Below are positions 1-9,018 of a DNA stretch of 64,000 nucleotides, piece by piece. The position numbers were made by a program, and so were the translations under genes. Every line of letters starts with the position of its first letter. Within the stretch, counting starts at the first letter, position 1. The stretch is from UBA4744 sp963718995 (GTDB taxonomy: Bacteria > Actinomycetota > Acidimicrobiia > Spongiisociales > UBA4744). A model generated the notes under the pieces. The model did not search any database. It saw nothing but the letters and a program-made list of their open reading frames with translations, and had not been told where the DNA came from. Location: contig CAVRAP010000020.1 in the NCBI GenBank assembly GCA_963718995.1, forward strand, positions 124,001-188,000, written 5' to 3'.

Positions 1-325
1 GCAGCGCCCGGATCATGGCGATCACCAGGGCAATCACGAGAATCAGCACTTCCGCAACCATGAACATCTTGATATCCAGCCAGAACCCGGGCAGAACCAC
101 CGGCCAGGCCTCCTGAAAGTTCGACCAGTTGAAGAACTGTTTCTGCACGGCCGGCCAGGTATCCGAGCTCAGTATGAGCCAGGCCACGACGCCGATGAAG
201 ATGACCGTGGAAGCAGCCGCAATCAGCGCCCCGCGAGCGCCTTCTTCTTTCAGGTAGGAACGACGCCGGGGTCCGAACAATCCCGGACCCCGGCCAAAGC
301 GATCGACGGAGGTCTTCTCCGTCAC
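1..325 (-). CDS. Amino-acid ABC transporter permease, N-terminal part (runs off window)
   Basis: Inner-membrane subunit of a polar amino-acid importer. Reading leftward from a GTG at 325, the visible 108 residues hold a charged cytoplasmic start, a membrane segment (about residues 35-55) and a second hydrophobic segment at the window edge that resembles the first helix of the His/Glu/Gln permease domain. The gene starts 20 bases after the stop of the solute-binding protein gene, with GGGAAGG as a likely ribosome site, so both are one operon transcribed to the left. The specific substrate cannot be read from this fragment. Confidence 0.8.
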   Translation of the reverse strand, partial: MTEKTSVDRFGRGPGLFGPRRRSYLKEEGARGALIAAASTVIFIGVVAWLILSSDTWPAVQKQFFNWSNFQEAWPVVLPGFWLDIKMFMVAEVLILVIALVIAMIRAL

Positions 326-345
326 ATCAGCGCCTTCCCGCTCGG

Positions 346-1278
346 CTATTCGGAGATAACCGTGACGCCGGCACCTTGTTCCAGCCAATCGGCAATCAGG
401 CCATCAATGGTGTTGTCCGCCCACAGGGCGTTGATGGCCTCGTTCACGCATTCCACCAACGGGTTGCCGTCGGCGAACAGCAGTCCGTACTCATCCGGCG
501 CGGCGGCCGCCGCCGCAAAGCTGGCCGCAACGACCGAACCCGGAACCTGCTCCGACCCGGTTATGTAGTAGGCGGCGCCCAGGTCGACGACCAGACCTTC
601 GATCTGGCCGGCATTCATCGCCGAGACGACGTCGAAGTTCTCGTCGTAGACGTTGGGCAGCGAATCCGGTTGGATCACCGATTCAATGAATTCGACACTC
701 GTGGTCCCGATGGCGGCACCGAGTTTGGCGCCCTTCAACTCTTCGAGCGTGGTCACGTTCTGGTAAGGCGATCCATCCAGCACCACGAGGGCCTGGCTCG
801 TCACGTAGTACGGGACACTGAAGTCGACCACCTCGTCCCGAGGAGCCGTGATCGAATACTGCTGCATGTTGAAGTCCCAGTCCTTGGGGCCGGCCACGAT
901 GGCCTCATCGAATCCGGTCCGTACCCACTCGACCTGGTCGTCCGAGAAGCCAAGGTATGCGGCGATCTCGTAGGCAAGCGCAGCCTCGAACCCGCTCTTG
1001 GCGGTCGGGTCGTCGTTGTATCCGCCGTCGGCGTCGGCGACCCACGGTGGAAAGGCCGGGTCGCCCGTTGCGATGGTCAAGGTCCCCGGGGTAACCAGGT
1101 TCAGGTTGTCAACCGTGCAGGCTGCCAACTCCGTGGTCGGGGTAGCTGCCTCGGTGGTGGTGGTCTCAGCGGCCGTGGTGGTGGTCTCGGCCGCGTCGTC
1201 GCCGCAGGCAGCAGCCAGCATCGCGAGAGCAACCACGAGGACGAGGAATGTGCCTAAGGGGTTCCGGTGTTTGCGCAT
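346..1278 (-). CDS. Extracellular amino-acid-binding lipoprotein of ABC transporter (SBP family 3)
   Basis: Periplasmic-type solute receptor that feeds the adjacent permease. The ATG at 1278 is chosen because GGAGA sits a few bases upstream and the protein then begins with a lipoprotein signal (charged MRKHR, hydrophobic stretch, LAAAC lipobox), followed by a Thr/Ala/Glu-rich linker of about 25 residues. The rest matches the bacterial SBP_3 fold, with the typical stretches GFEAALAYEIA, FDEAIVAG and DFSVPYYV. Length of 310 residues is normal for a lipid-anchored SBP with linker. Family assignment is strong; the ligand (a polar or charged amino acid) is inferred. Confidence 0.9.
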   Translation of the reverse strand: MRKHRNPLGTFLVLVVALAMLAAACGDDAAETTTTAAETTTTEAATPTTELAACTVDNLNLVTPGTLTIATGDPAFPPWVADADGGYNDDPTAKSGFEAALAYEIAAYLGFSDDQVEWVRTGFDEAIVAGPKDWDFNMQQYSITAPRDEVVDFSVPYYVTSQALVVLDGSPYQNVTTLEELKGAKLGAAIGTTSVEFIESVIQPDSLPNVYDENFDVVSAMNAGQIEGLVVDLGAAYYITGSEQVPGSVVAASFAAAAAAPDEYGLLFADGNPLVECVNEAINALWADNTIDGLIADWLEQGAGVTVISE

Positions 1279-1343
1279 GTTTTCTCCAAGGTGGGTCAAC
1301 CACCGCGAGCATAGCCCCGGAGGAGAGCGACTACCGGGAAGGC

Positions 1344-1901
1344 TCAGGGGATGATCGCCAGGGCCTCTTCGAGTTCGACCGTCTCGACGTCCCGTAGGGA
1401 ATTGTGCAGCAGGGCCCCGTCGAACCGACGCAACTCGCGGATCAAATGGGTGGCATAGACGTGCGGCATTTGGAAGAACGCGGCGGCGTGACCGGGAGCA
1501 AGATTGGCTGCCGTCCGGCGCATCCACGGGTCGTTGATACCAATATCGCGAAGCTGGGCCCAGAGTCCGCCCGTCAAAGCCCCCAGGGCAAGTCCGATGG
1601 CCCAGCCTGCAATACCACCGACCACGAGACCGGCCAATCCGCCCCACCAGGATCCATTGATGGCACCTTGAACGGGTGAGATGTCGCGAGTCTGGATGAT
1701 CCTGGTCCGGCCGTTCGACGTCCTGGTGACGATGGCCGCGTCGGTCATCTCAACGGAATGCTTTCGGCCCAACCGGGTAGCAGCCAGGAGGGCTTCGCGC
1801 GCCTTCAACTCGTCGTCGAAGTCGATGGCCAGGACGTCGGCTGCCTTGTCATCGTGAAAAGTCGTTGGATTCTGAAATGGAAAATCGGTTTCAAGAGTCA
1901 T
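1344..1901 (-). CDS. DUF1269-type membrane-associated protein
   Basis: 185-residue protein of unknown function. The N-terminal half reads as a ferredoxin-like domain (VLAIDFDDELKAREAL, then DAAIVTRTSNGRTRI) and the middle is a glycine-rich hydrophobic hairpin (about residues 80-110, GGLAGLVVGGIAGWAIG), the pattern of the DUF1269 family. The start at 1901 has AAGGAA upstream. It stands alone, 65 bases downstream of the importer operon start and divergent from the ABC exporter across about 230 bases. No enzymatic motif is visible. Confidence 0.72.
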   Translation of the reverse strand: MTLETDFPFQNPTTFHDDKAADVLAIDFDDELKAREALLAATRLGRKHSVEMTDAAIVTRTSNGRTRIIQTRDISPVQGAINGSWWGGLAGLVVGGIAGWAIGLALGALTGGLWAQLRDIGINDPWMRRTAANLAPGHAAAFFQMPHVYATHLIRELRRFDGALLHNSLRDVETVELEEALAIIP

Positions 1902-2129
1902 GATGTTCCTTTTCGGTCTCGCTCATTGTTTCAGAGAGTGTTCGGAATCGCATGAGACACAGATGAGAACCAGGTGAGATTCGGGGACCATCCCCATCCT
2001 GGTCTACGTCCACGAACCGGCACGACGCAACATCGGTAAGTCGGTACGAGCTGTAGAGTGGCACATCCGGATCCGCCTTACGCACCACGTACGCGTCAGG
2101 TCCGGAATCGACGTTGGAGAGGAACCAGC

Positions 2130-3140
2130 ATGAATGGACCGATCGTACGCGTCGAAAACGTCGTCAAGACGTTCGGGCAAACGGTACGCGCCCTCGACGA
2201 CGTGAGCCTCGAGTTCGAAGCGGGCATTGTGTACGGACTGCTCGGTCCCAACGGTGCCGGCAAGACGACGCTCATCCGGGTGCTGACGACACTCCTGAAA
2301 GCCGACTCGGGATATGCCGAGGTAGCCGGCATCGATGTCCGTAAGGACCCGGTCGCGGCCCGCAACCATATTGGTCTGGCCGGACAGTTTGCCGCTGTGG
2401 ACGACTACCTGACCGGTCGCGAGAACGTTGAAATGGTCGGGCGCCTCTACAACCTCTCAGCGAGCGAGGCCAGGACGCGGGCCGACGATTTGCTGAAGAG
2501 GATCCACCTCGATGAGGCCGCCGATCGGACGGTCCGAACCTATTCGGGAGGCATGCGGCGCCGTCTGGACCTGGCCGCTTCTCTCGTCGGGAGACCTCAG
2601 GTCCTGTTTCTCGATGAGCCGACGACCGGTATCGACCCCCAGAGCCGGCTCGACCTCTGGGACATGATCCGGGATCTCATCGCCGCAGGCACGACCGTGC
2701 TGCTCACTACCCAGTATCTCGACGAAGCAGACCAACTCGCCAACCGGATCGCAGTGATCGACCGGGGCAAGTTGATTGCTCAGGGCACCGGCGATGAACT
2801 GAAGGACAAGATGGGCGGATCGGTCATCGAATTGCACGTTGCCGACGAAGATCAGACCCGTACCCTCGAAGCGATGGGAGCCATCTCTGCAGAGGTCACG
2901 TTTGAGGAGGGTCGCAAGATCATCCGTCTTCCCGCTCCTGATGGATCCCAGACCCTGCTGAAAGTGGTCCGGCGTCTCGATGAGACCGGTATCACCGCCC
3001 AGGACGTTGCGCTGCACAAACCGACCCTCGACGACGTGTTCCTGACTTTGACCGGCCGCGGGGCCGCTCAAGCTGAGGCGGAACGGGAGTCGCCCAAGAA
3101 ACCAGGGCGCCGGGGACGGCGAGAAAGGAGCGCAGTCTGA
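2130..3140 (+). CDS. DrrA-type ABC exporter ATP-binding protein
   Basis: Cytoplasmic ATPase of a daunorubicin-resistance-type (DrrAB) drug or lipid exporter. The start at 2130 follows GGAGAGG (2116-2122). Visible motifs in order: Walker A GPNGAGKTT, Q-loop region IGLAGQFAAVDDYLTG, signature YSGGMRRRLDLA, Walker B LFLDEPTTGID and the H-loop replaced by LLTTQYLDEAD, where Q takes the usual His place as in DrrA proteins. The C-terminal 100 residues form the regulatory domain of this subfamily. The stop overlaps the permease start (TGATG), so the two subunits are translationally coupled. Confidence 0.93.
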   Translation: MNGPIVRVENVVKTFGQTVRALDDVSLEFEAGIVYGLLGPNGAGKTTLIRVLTTLLKADSGYAEVAGIDVRKDPVAARNHIGLAGQFAAVDDYLTGRENVEMVGRLYNLSASEARTRADDLLKRIHLDEAADRTVRTYSGGMRRRLDLAASLVGRPQVLFLDEPTTGIDPQSRLDLWDMIRDLIAAGTTVLLTTQYLDEADQLANRIAVIDRGKLIAQGTGDELKDKMGGSVIELHVADEDQTRTLEAMGAISAEVTFEEGRKIIRLPAPDGSQTLLKVVRRLDETGITAQDVALHKPTLDDVFLTLTGRGAAQAEAERESPKKPGRRGRRERSAV

Positions 3141-4028
3141 TGACAACCGCAACGCAATCAGTGCGTCACACCAGAATCAGTGCGAGCCATGCGGTCAAGG
3201 ACATCGCCGTTATCACACGACGGAACCTGCTCCGCAACATCCGGCTGCCGCAACTCTTGATCTTCGCCACCGTCCAGCCGGTGATGTTCCTGCTGCTGTT
3301 CAACTACGTGTTCGGCGGAGCGATCGGCGGGGCGATTCCCCCCATCGCCCAGGGCGAATACATCAACTGGTTGCTGCCCGGCTTGCTGATCCAGGTTGCC
3401 GCTTTCGGTGCCGGGCAAACGGCGCTCGGACTGACCGAGGACCTGTCCAAAGGGGTCATCGATCGCTTCCGGTCCCTGCCCATGGCCCGATCCGCCGTCC
3501 TGGCCGGGCGGACCCTCTCCGATGTCATCCGCAACGGTTTCGTCATCGGGTTGATGGTGGCGATGGGGTTCCTCATGGGGTTCCGGTACCAGACCAACTT
3601 CTTTGCGTTTCTGGCCGGGCTGGCGGTGGCGATGGTCTTCTCGTACGCACTTGTCGTGGATCATGGCGACCATCGGGTTGGCCGTGAAGAATCCTGAGGC
3701 TGCCCAGTCGGCCGTCTTCCTGCCGGTTTTCCCGCTGGTGTTCGCCAGTTCGGTGTTCGTGCCGACCGACACCATGCCGGCCTGGCTGCAGGCTTTTGCG
3801 GAGAATCAGCCCATCACGGTGACCGTGAACGCTTTGCGAGGTCTGATGTTGGGTCGGGAGTCGCTGGCCGACTACCTGCCGGGCATGAATGCGGACCAGC
3901 TCGCGCAGGCCGTGGCCAATGCCCCGACCGTTGCGGGTCAGGTGTTGCTGTCGCTCGGGTGGGCCGTAGCGATCATGATCGTGTTCGTCCCGCTCGCGAT
4001 TCGGGTCTACCGCAAGACGGTGAGCTAG
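3140..4028 (+). CDS. DrrB-type ABC-2 exporter permease (one frameshift)
   Basis: Membrane partner of the preceding ATPase, ABC-2 family. The first frame gives residues 1-171 (helices from about 40, NYVFGGAIGGAI, then the DRFRSLPMARSAVLAGRT loop diagnostic of DrrB). The second frame continues SWIMATIGLAVKNPEAAQSA to the end. The two join if one G at about 3653 is removed, giving a normal 295-residue protein. The conserved loop spans the join exactly, so a single-base insertion (sequencing error or recent mutation) is the only defect. ATG 3140 overlaps the upstream stop. Confidence 0.88.
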
Positions 4029-4030
4029 TG

Positions 4031-4861
4031 ATGGCTCAGGTGGGTGCGAGCCTGTCGCTCGCCTCCCGGGTAACGATCCCGGTGCTCGGTCTCGGCGTTT
4101 ACCGATCTCCGGCGGGTACGGCGACCCGGCAGGCCGTCGCCGCAGCGCTGGTCGCCGGCTACCGGCACATTGACACTGCGGCGATCTACCAGAACGAAGC
4201 GGACGTCGGACAAGCGGTTCGCGAGAGCGGCCTCGACCGCAGCGAGGTCTTCATCACGACCAAGCTGTGGAACGATTCGCACGGCTACGAACCGACCCTG
4301 CAAGCCTTCAAGGAGAGCAAGGCCCGGCTCGGCGTCGACCAAGTTGATCTCTACCTGATCCACTGGCCGGTTCCCGAACTCCGGCGCGACACCTGGCGAG
4401 CGATGGAACATCTCCTGGACGAGGGCGAGGTCCGGTCGATCGGGGTGAGCAACTACATGGTCCGTCACCTCGACGAATTGGCGACAACCGCCTCGCATTT
4501 GCCGGCGGTGAACCAGATTGAACTGTCGCCTTACAACTACCGGTCCCGCCTTGCGGTGGTCGACTATTGCGCACAGCGTGACGTCGTCATCGAGGCTTAC
4601 AGCCCGCTCACGAAGGGCCAGAAGCTGAGCGACCGGGAACTGGGAAGCATCGGTCGCCCGTATGGCAAGACCCCCGCCCAGGTGCTGATCCGGTGGGCAA
4701 TCGAGAAAGGTTTTGTGGTCCTTCCCAAATCCACCAACACCTACCGTATTTCCCAGAATGCCGACGTATTCGACTTTCAACTGTCGGCCGAGGATCTGGC
4801 CCGATTGGACGTTCTCGATGAGAACCTCGTGACCGGATGGGACCCGACCGGCGCTCCGTGA
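4031..4861 (+). CDS. Aldo/keto reductase (2,5-diketo-gluconate reductase type)
   Basis: NADPH-dependent carbonyl reductase of 276 residues, cytoplasmic TIM barrel. The catalytic tetrad is visible: Asp and Tyr in HIDTAAIYQNE, Lys in FITTKLW, His in YLIHWP. Cofactor-side elements GVSNY and LPKSTN are present. It starts two bases after the DrrB stop, so it is probably co-transcribed with the exporter; a role in modifying the exported compound is possible but not shown. Confidence 0.9.
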   Translation: MAQVGASLSLASRVTIPVLGLGVYRSPAGTATRQAVAAALVAGYRHIDTAAIYQNEADVGQAVRESGLDRSEVFITTKLWNDSHGYEPTLQAFKESKARLGVDQVDLYLIHWPVPELRRDTWRAMEHLLDEGEVRSIGVSNYMVRHLDELATTASHLPAVNQIELSPYNYRSRLAVVDYCAQRDVVIEAYSPLTKGQKLSDRELGSIGRPYGKTPAQVLIRWAIEKGFVVLPKSTNTYRISQNADVFDFQLSAEDLARLDVLDENLVTGWDPTGAP

Positions 4862-4950
4862 CTCCCGGTCTCTCACAAGCCCCAGATGCCACCCGGCGAC
4901 TCCCCGGTCGTGAGATCACTGGCTACTGTCACAGAAGGGGAAGGAGGGCC

Positions 4951-5835
4951 GTGGCGGACGAGCCGCTGTACGCAGCCATCGAAGCGGGCGGAACCAAATG
5001 GCGGGTCGCCGTTGGACGGTCGGCTGAAGTTGTCGCGGACACCACCATCCCCACCACAGACCCGGACACGACGATATCTGCGTGTGTCCGGTTCATTCGG
5101 GAATCGGGGTTCCCGGTTGACGGGGTGGGGATTGCCTCGTTTGGCCCGCTCGATCTGATCCCCACGTCAAAGACATTCGGATTCGTCTCCGCGACACCGA
5201 AACCGGGTTGGAGGAACATCAACGTCAAGGGCATGGTGGAAGCCGGCCTGGGAGTCCCGGCGGTCATCGACATCGATGTAGGCGGCGCGGCACTGGGGGA
5301 GTGGGTGTGGGGAGCCGGTCGCGGGTTGGACTCGATCGTATACGTGACCGTTGGGACGGGTTTCGGAGGTGCGCACCTCCAGGGTGGCCGGACCTTCCAC
5401 GCCAACGGCCATCCGGAGATGGGACACGTCAGTGTGGCCCGGGAGGTGGGCGACTCATTCGCGGGGAGCTGTCCTTTTCACGGGGATTGCCTCGAAGGCA
5501 TGGCAGCCGGTCCGGCCCTGCTCGGCAGGTGGGGGCGGCCAGGACCAGAGCTATGCGACCAGGAAGAGGTATGGGATCTGGAAGCCCGATACCTGGCTCA
5601 GGGAATGCAGGCCTTTCTCTACGTGCTCGCTCCGCAACGCATCATCCTGGGAGGAGGCGTCATGCAACAGCCGGGACTCCTCGGTTTGGTGCGGAAGCGC
5701 CTCGCCGAGCGGGTGGCCGGCTACGGAAACCTCCCGGCCGACTTCGAGCGCTTTTTGGTGGCGCCCGAGCTTGGCCAGGATGCCGGGCTCATTGGCGCGA
5801 TTGCCCTGGCCAGACGGCATTTCGAGGGGTTATGA
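4951..5835 (+). CDS. ROK-family sugar kinase (fructokinase-like)
   Basis: ATP-dependent hexose kinase. The GTG at 4951 follows AAGGAGG by three bases. The N-terminal ATP loop is IEAGGTKWRVAVG, the phosphate loop is VTVGTGFGG, and the ROK zinc/substrate block reads HPEMGHVSV followed by CPFHGDCLEG, the pattern of bacterial ROK fructokinases such as B. subtilis YdhR/GmuE. Length of 294 residues is normal. The stop overlaps the next start (ATGA), so the pentapeptide protein downstream is translationally coupled. Preferred sugar is inferred from motif style only. Confidence 0.87.
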   Translation: MADEPLYAAIEAGGTKWRVAVGRSAEVVADTTIPTTDPDTTISACVRFIRESGFPVDGVGIASFGPLDLIPTSKTFGFVSATPKPGWRNINVKGMVEAGLGVPAVIDIDVGGAALGEWVWGAGRGLDSIVYVTVGTGFGGAHLQGGRTFHANGHPEMGHVSVAREVGDSFAGSCPFHGDCLEGMAAGPALLGRWGRPGPELCDQEEVWDLEARYLAQGMQAFLYVLAPQRIILGGGVMQQPGLLGLVRKRLAERVAGYGNLPADFERFLVAPELGQDAGLIGAIALARRHFEGL

Positions 5836-6467
5836 AAGAGCCGAAACAGGAGGATGTCGCCGGTGTCGTAGTCGAAGGCACCACCTTCACCGGTGTCAAC
5901 TGGCGGAGCGTGACCGATTCGGAATTCCTCGAGTGCACCTTTGTTGATTCCGACCTCAGCGACGCTCCCATCAGCATGTCGCGCTTCATCGACTGCCGGT
6001 TCGAGCGTTGCGACCTCAGCCTCTGGAAGCCCGTCGATACGGTGTTTGGCGCATGCCTTTTTGAAGACTGCAGGATGCTGGGCATCGATTGGACGCTGGC
6101 ATCGTGGCCCCAGGTGCCCCTTCACGAACCGAACAGGTTTGTCCGTTGCGATCTGAGCATGGGAACGTTCGCCGACCTCGAATTGGGTGGAGTGGCGTTC
6201 TCCGAGTGTCGCCTGCACGAGACGAGTTTTCGTTTTGCTCGCATGGGCGACTCCGACTTCGACGGATCGGACTGCCAGGTTTGCGACTTCCACGGTGCCG
6301 ATCTGAGCGGTGCACGACTCGTTCGAGTGGTTGGTCTCGCCGTCGATCCGCTTTCGACCACACTGACCGGGGCGACCATCGATGCCGCAACGGGGGTAGC
6401 CATCCTCGAGTCGCTCGGTCTCAAGCTCGATACTCCTGACGAGACCGATGATCACCGGGAGGCGTGA
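5832..6467 (+). CDS. Pentapeptide-repeat protein resembling Qnr/MfpA
   Basis: 211-residue protein built almost wholly of A(D/N)LXX-type five-residue repeats (for example CTFVDSDLSD, CRFERCDLSL, SDFDGSDCQVCDFHGADLSG), expected to form a right-handed quadrilateral beta helix that mimics DNA. Length, a central irregular break (WTLASWPQVPLHEPNRF) and the C-terminal helix AATGVAILESLGLKL match Qnr-type gyrase-protecting proteins (about 218 residues). Start 5832 overlaps the kinase stop. The 3' end overlaps the convergent dehydrogenase gene by 47 bases. Gyrase binding is inference from architecture. Confidence 0.82.
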   Translation: MKEPKQEDVAGVVVEGTTFTGVNWRSVTDSEFLECTFVDSDLSDAPISMSRFIDCRFERCDLSLWKPVDTVFGACLFEDCRMLGIDWTLASWPQVPLHEPNRFVRCDLSMGTFADLELGGVAFSECRLHETSFRFARMGDSDFDGSDCQVCDFHGADLSGARLVRVVGLAVDPLSTTLTGATIDAATGVAILESLGLKLDTPDETDDHREA

Positions 6468-7289
6468 GCCGCTCCAACACCACCGGCAAAGTGGGAGGAG
6501 GATCGGAGTCCTTCAGATCTTCCAAGCGGCGATAGATGTCGGCGGCCGCCCGGTGGAACCCGCCGGGGAGGCCGGCTGCCTCGAACGCAGCTGCTATCTC
6601 GTCCATCTCAGGGGCAAACCGCCACGCTTTCAGGCCGCTGCGGGCCACACGTTCGGACCGCTCGACCAGATCCGGAATTGAAGTCGCCCATTCGTCAAGC
6701 AGATGCGGAGCGATGCCTTCGCTCTCGGCCAGACTGCGGATAGCGAGGAGCAGTGCAGTTGTGCCCTTGGTCCAGGCAGCGAAGCAGGCCTTGACCGCCG
6801 ACGCCGAGCCCGGGCGTTCATCGACTATCAGCACCTCGACGACCGTACCGGAGAAGAGTGCAGCCACCGTCTCCGCGTTCGGGCCTGAAAGGTACGAGGC
6901 GCGTGGAACCAACCGTGTGGGCCGGCGGGCCGATGATGCCGCCATCAACGAACGCAGCTCCACACGAAGTGACGTTTTCGCCGATGCGACGGGCGCTTTG
7001 TGGCGAGATTGCGTTGGCGTCGATGTACATCCCACGAAAGCCCAATCGTCCCACGGCCGTCGCCACGTCAGCCGCTGCCACCGGCGGGCATATGGAGAGA
7101 ACCATCCCGGCCCCTTCGAGCGCCATCGGGAGGGACGGGGACTCCTGGAGATCTCGCATTCGCGGCCCGATCCCGGCTGGCCTGGCTCCGACCCTCGCCT
7201 ACCCACTTGATCTCGTGTCCGACCGTCGTCAATGCCTTGCCGATGGAGGCTCCCATGGCTCCGGGATGAAGAAGAACGATGGTCTGCAC
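6421..7289 (-). pseudogene. NAD(P)-binding 6-phosphogluconate-dehydrogenase-like protein with DUF1932 (two frameshifts)
   Basis: Three frames together encode one protein. From GTG 7289: VLLHPGAMGASIGKAL (Rossmann start), then MVLSICPPVAAADVATAV through DANAISPQSA and FVDGGIIGPPA (6PGDH-type NAD domain), then the C-terminal helical DUF1932 domain with KACFAAWTKGTTALLLAI and the tail ending at 6421. Shifts lie near 7150 and near 6900. The reassembled protein is about 290 residues, normal for this family of putative beta-hydroxyacid dehydrogenases. All conserved blocks survive, so indel error is likelier than true decay. Substrate unknown. Confidence 0.75.
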
Positions 7290-7343
7290 GGACGCAGTCT
7301 CGCACGAACTTCATAGAGGCGGGCGTTCCCTACGATGCTGGTC

Positions 7344-8261
7344 ATGTTTGATGATGGTTGGACCGTTGAAGATGTCCCGAATCAGAACGGCAGGGTGGTG
7401 GTTATCACCGGTGCCAACTCGGGGATCGGATGGGAAGCATCCCGGGTGCTGGCGCAACGGGGGGCGCGCCTCGTTCTGGCGGTTCGCCGCCCGGAGGCCG
7501 GAGACGAAGCGGCGGCACGTATTCGGGCGAAGACCTCCGGAGCGGAGGTGATCGTCGAGGAATGCGATCTGGGCAGTCTCGACTCGATTGGGCGATGTTC
7601 CTTCGGATCGGCGAGCGAGTCGGCCCCATCGATGTGCTCGTCAACAACGCCGGGATCATGGCGGTGCCGTACGGGACTACTGCCGACGGCCATGAGAGGC
7701 AATTCGGCACGAACCACCTCGGCCATTTCGCTCTCACCGGTCTCCTGCTGCCCCGGTTGCTCGAATCGGAGGCGGGTCGGGTGGTGACGGTCGTCGAGCG
7801 ATGTTCATCGTTTTGGAAAGGTCGATCCCGGACAATCTCGATGGTGTGCGGTATCGCCGCTGGGGGGCTTACGGTCGATCGAAGCTCGCCAATCTGTTGT
7901 TCTCATACGAACTCGAGCGGAAAGCCCGCGGTCTGCCGGCGCAGGCCTGGTGAGCATGGCCTGTCATCCGGGATATGCAGCAACCAACCTGCAAGGGAGA
8001 GCGGCCCGTGAGCAGGGTCGATCAGAACGATTCTGGAGCATCGGCCATCGTTTCGCGCAAAGTGCCGCCGACGGGGCATTGCCAACGTTGCGGGCTGCCA
8101 CAGACCCGGCAGCCATCGGTGGCTCCTATTTCGGTCCGGCCCGGCGCCAACGCGGTCCTGCCACCCTGGTGCGCTCGAGTGGACGGAGTCACGACGTCGC
8201 CACGGCAGGACGCCTATGGGACGTGTCAGAGGACTTGACGGGCATCCGTTATCGCTTTTAG
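7344..8261 (+). pseudogene. Short-chain dehydrogenase/reductase, retinol-dehydrogenase-like (several frameshifts)
   Basis: NAD(P)-dependent oxidoreductase split over several frames. Recognisable parts in order: GRVVVITGANSGIGWEA (cofactor loop TGxxxGIG), VEECDLGSL, PIDVLVNNAGIM (NNAG), FGTNHLGHFALTGLLLP, a Ser-rich strand after VVTV, WGAYGRSKLANLLF (catalytic YxxxK) and SMACHPGYAATNLQ. Frame changes fall near 7590, 7795, 7850 and 7950. Reassembled length of about 305 residues fits the SDR subgroup related to retinol dehydrogenases. ATG 7344 matches the family's usual start; ATG 7335 is the alternative. It diverges from the DUF1932 gene across 54 bases. Confidence 0.78.
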
Positions 8262-8289
8262 GTCGGCCTGACCTTCTAGCCTGAAAACT

Positions 8290-8955
8290 ATGCCCGTCGC
8301 AGATTGCGAACGTCTTGTTGAAGGTTGGCTGGCCCAGCCAGCCAACGCAGTGAGCAGCCTGGCCTTCGTGCTCGTCGGGTTGTCAGTTCCGATGCTCGGG
8401 CGCCTTCGCTCCGGCACTCCCGGTCTCATCGCCGGTGCCATGGGTGCTTCCCTGGTGCTGGTCGGAATCGGCAGTGTCGCTTTCCACGGTCCGGGTGGCC
8501 CGGTATCGGATTGGATACACGATGGGACGATCACCATGCTGCTGGTCCTGGTTGTGTTCCTGGAACTTGGACGTTGGGAGGAATGGACTGAGGGGCGGAT
8601 AGTGGCCGGCTGGCTAGTCGTTTCGGCGGCGGCCTTGACCATGGAATTGGTCCAACCCACCCTGGGCGACATCCTCAACGCACCCCTGGCGTTCCTGGCA
8701 ATACTCGGAATCACGGGACCGCTGGTGGGTTCGCCGCGCACTCGGCCACCCGACCGCCCCAGGTGGGTGCTGGCTGCTCTCGGCCTCGTAGGAGCCGGCG
8801 CAGTCATCATGTTGCTGAGCCGTACGGGCGGACCGCTGTGTTCGCCCGGTGCCGCAATTCAGGGCCATGCGGTCTGGCACCTTTTCGCCGCGGTCGGTCT
8901 TGGTGTGTATGCCGTCTCGATGGGGCCGTCGCTCACTTCTTCGGAGCTTCGCTAG
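8290..8955 (+). CDS. Seven-TM alkaline-ceramidase-like (CREST superfamily) membrane hydrolase
   Basis: 221-residue integral membrane protein with about seven hydrophobic helices. The N-terminus carries a CE pair followed by an AQPANAVSSLAFVLVG helix like the start of alkaline ceramidases; the second helix ends SVAFHGPGG, the next holds SDWIHDG, and the last has QGHAVWHLFAA. These Ser, His, Asp and HxxxH positions are the zinc-site pattern of the CREST superfamily (ceramidases, PAQR receptors, Per1). Activity on an amide-linked membrane lipid is inferred. It stands alone with an ATG at 8290 shortly after the SDR gene. Confidence 0.7.
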   Translation: MPVADCERLVEGWLAQPANAVSSLAFVLVGLSVPMLGRLRSGTPGLIAGAMGASLVLVGIGSVAFHGPGGPVSDWIHDGTITMLLVLVVFLELGRWEEWTEGRIVAGWLVVSAAALTMELVQPTLGDILNAPLAFLAILGITGPLVGSPRTRPPDRPRWVLAALGLVGAGAVIMLLSRTGGPLCSPGAAIQGHAVWHLFAAVGLGVYAVSMGPSLTSSELR

Positions 8956-9018
8956 AAAGCGTATCCTCGGCCCGATTGCCTTCCCCATTCTGGAGAGAGG
9001 TTCTTCTATGATCCGGGC

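Noticed and set aside
376..1257. Long plus-strand frame opposite the solute-binding protein
   Set aside because: Shadow of the SBP coding frame in GC-rich DNA.
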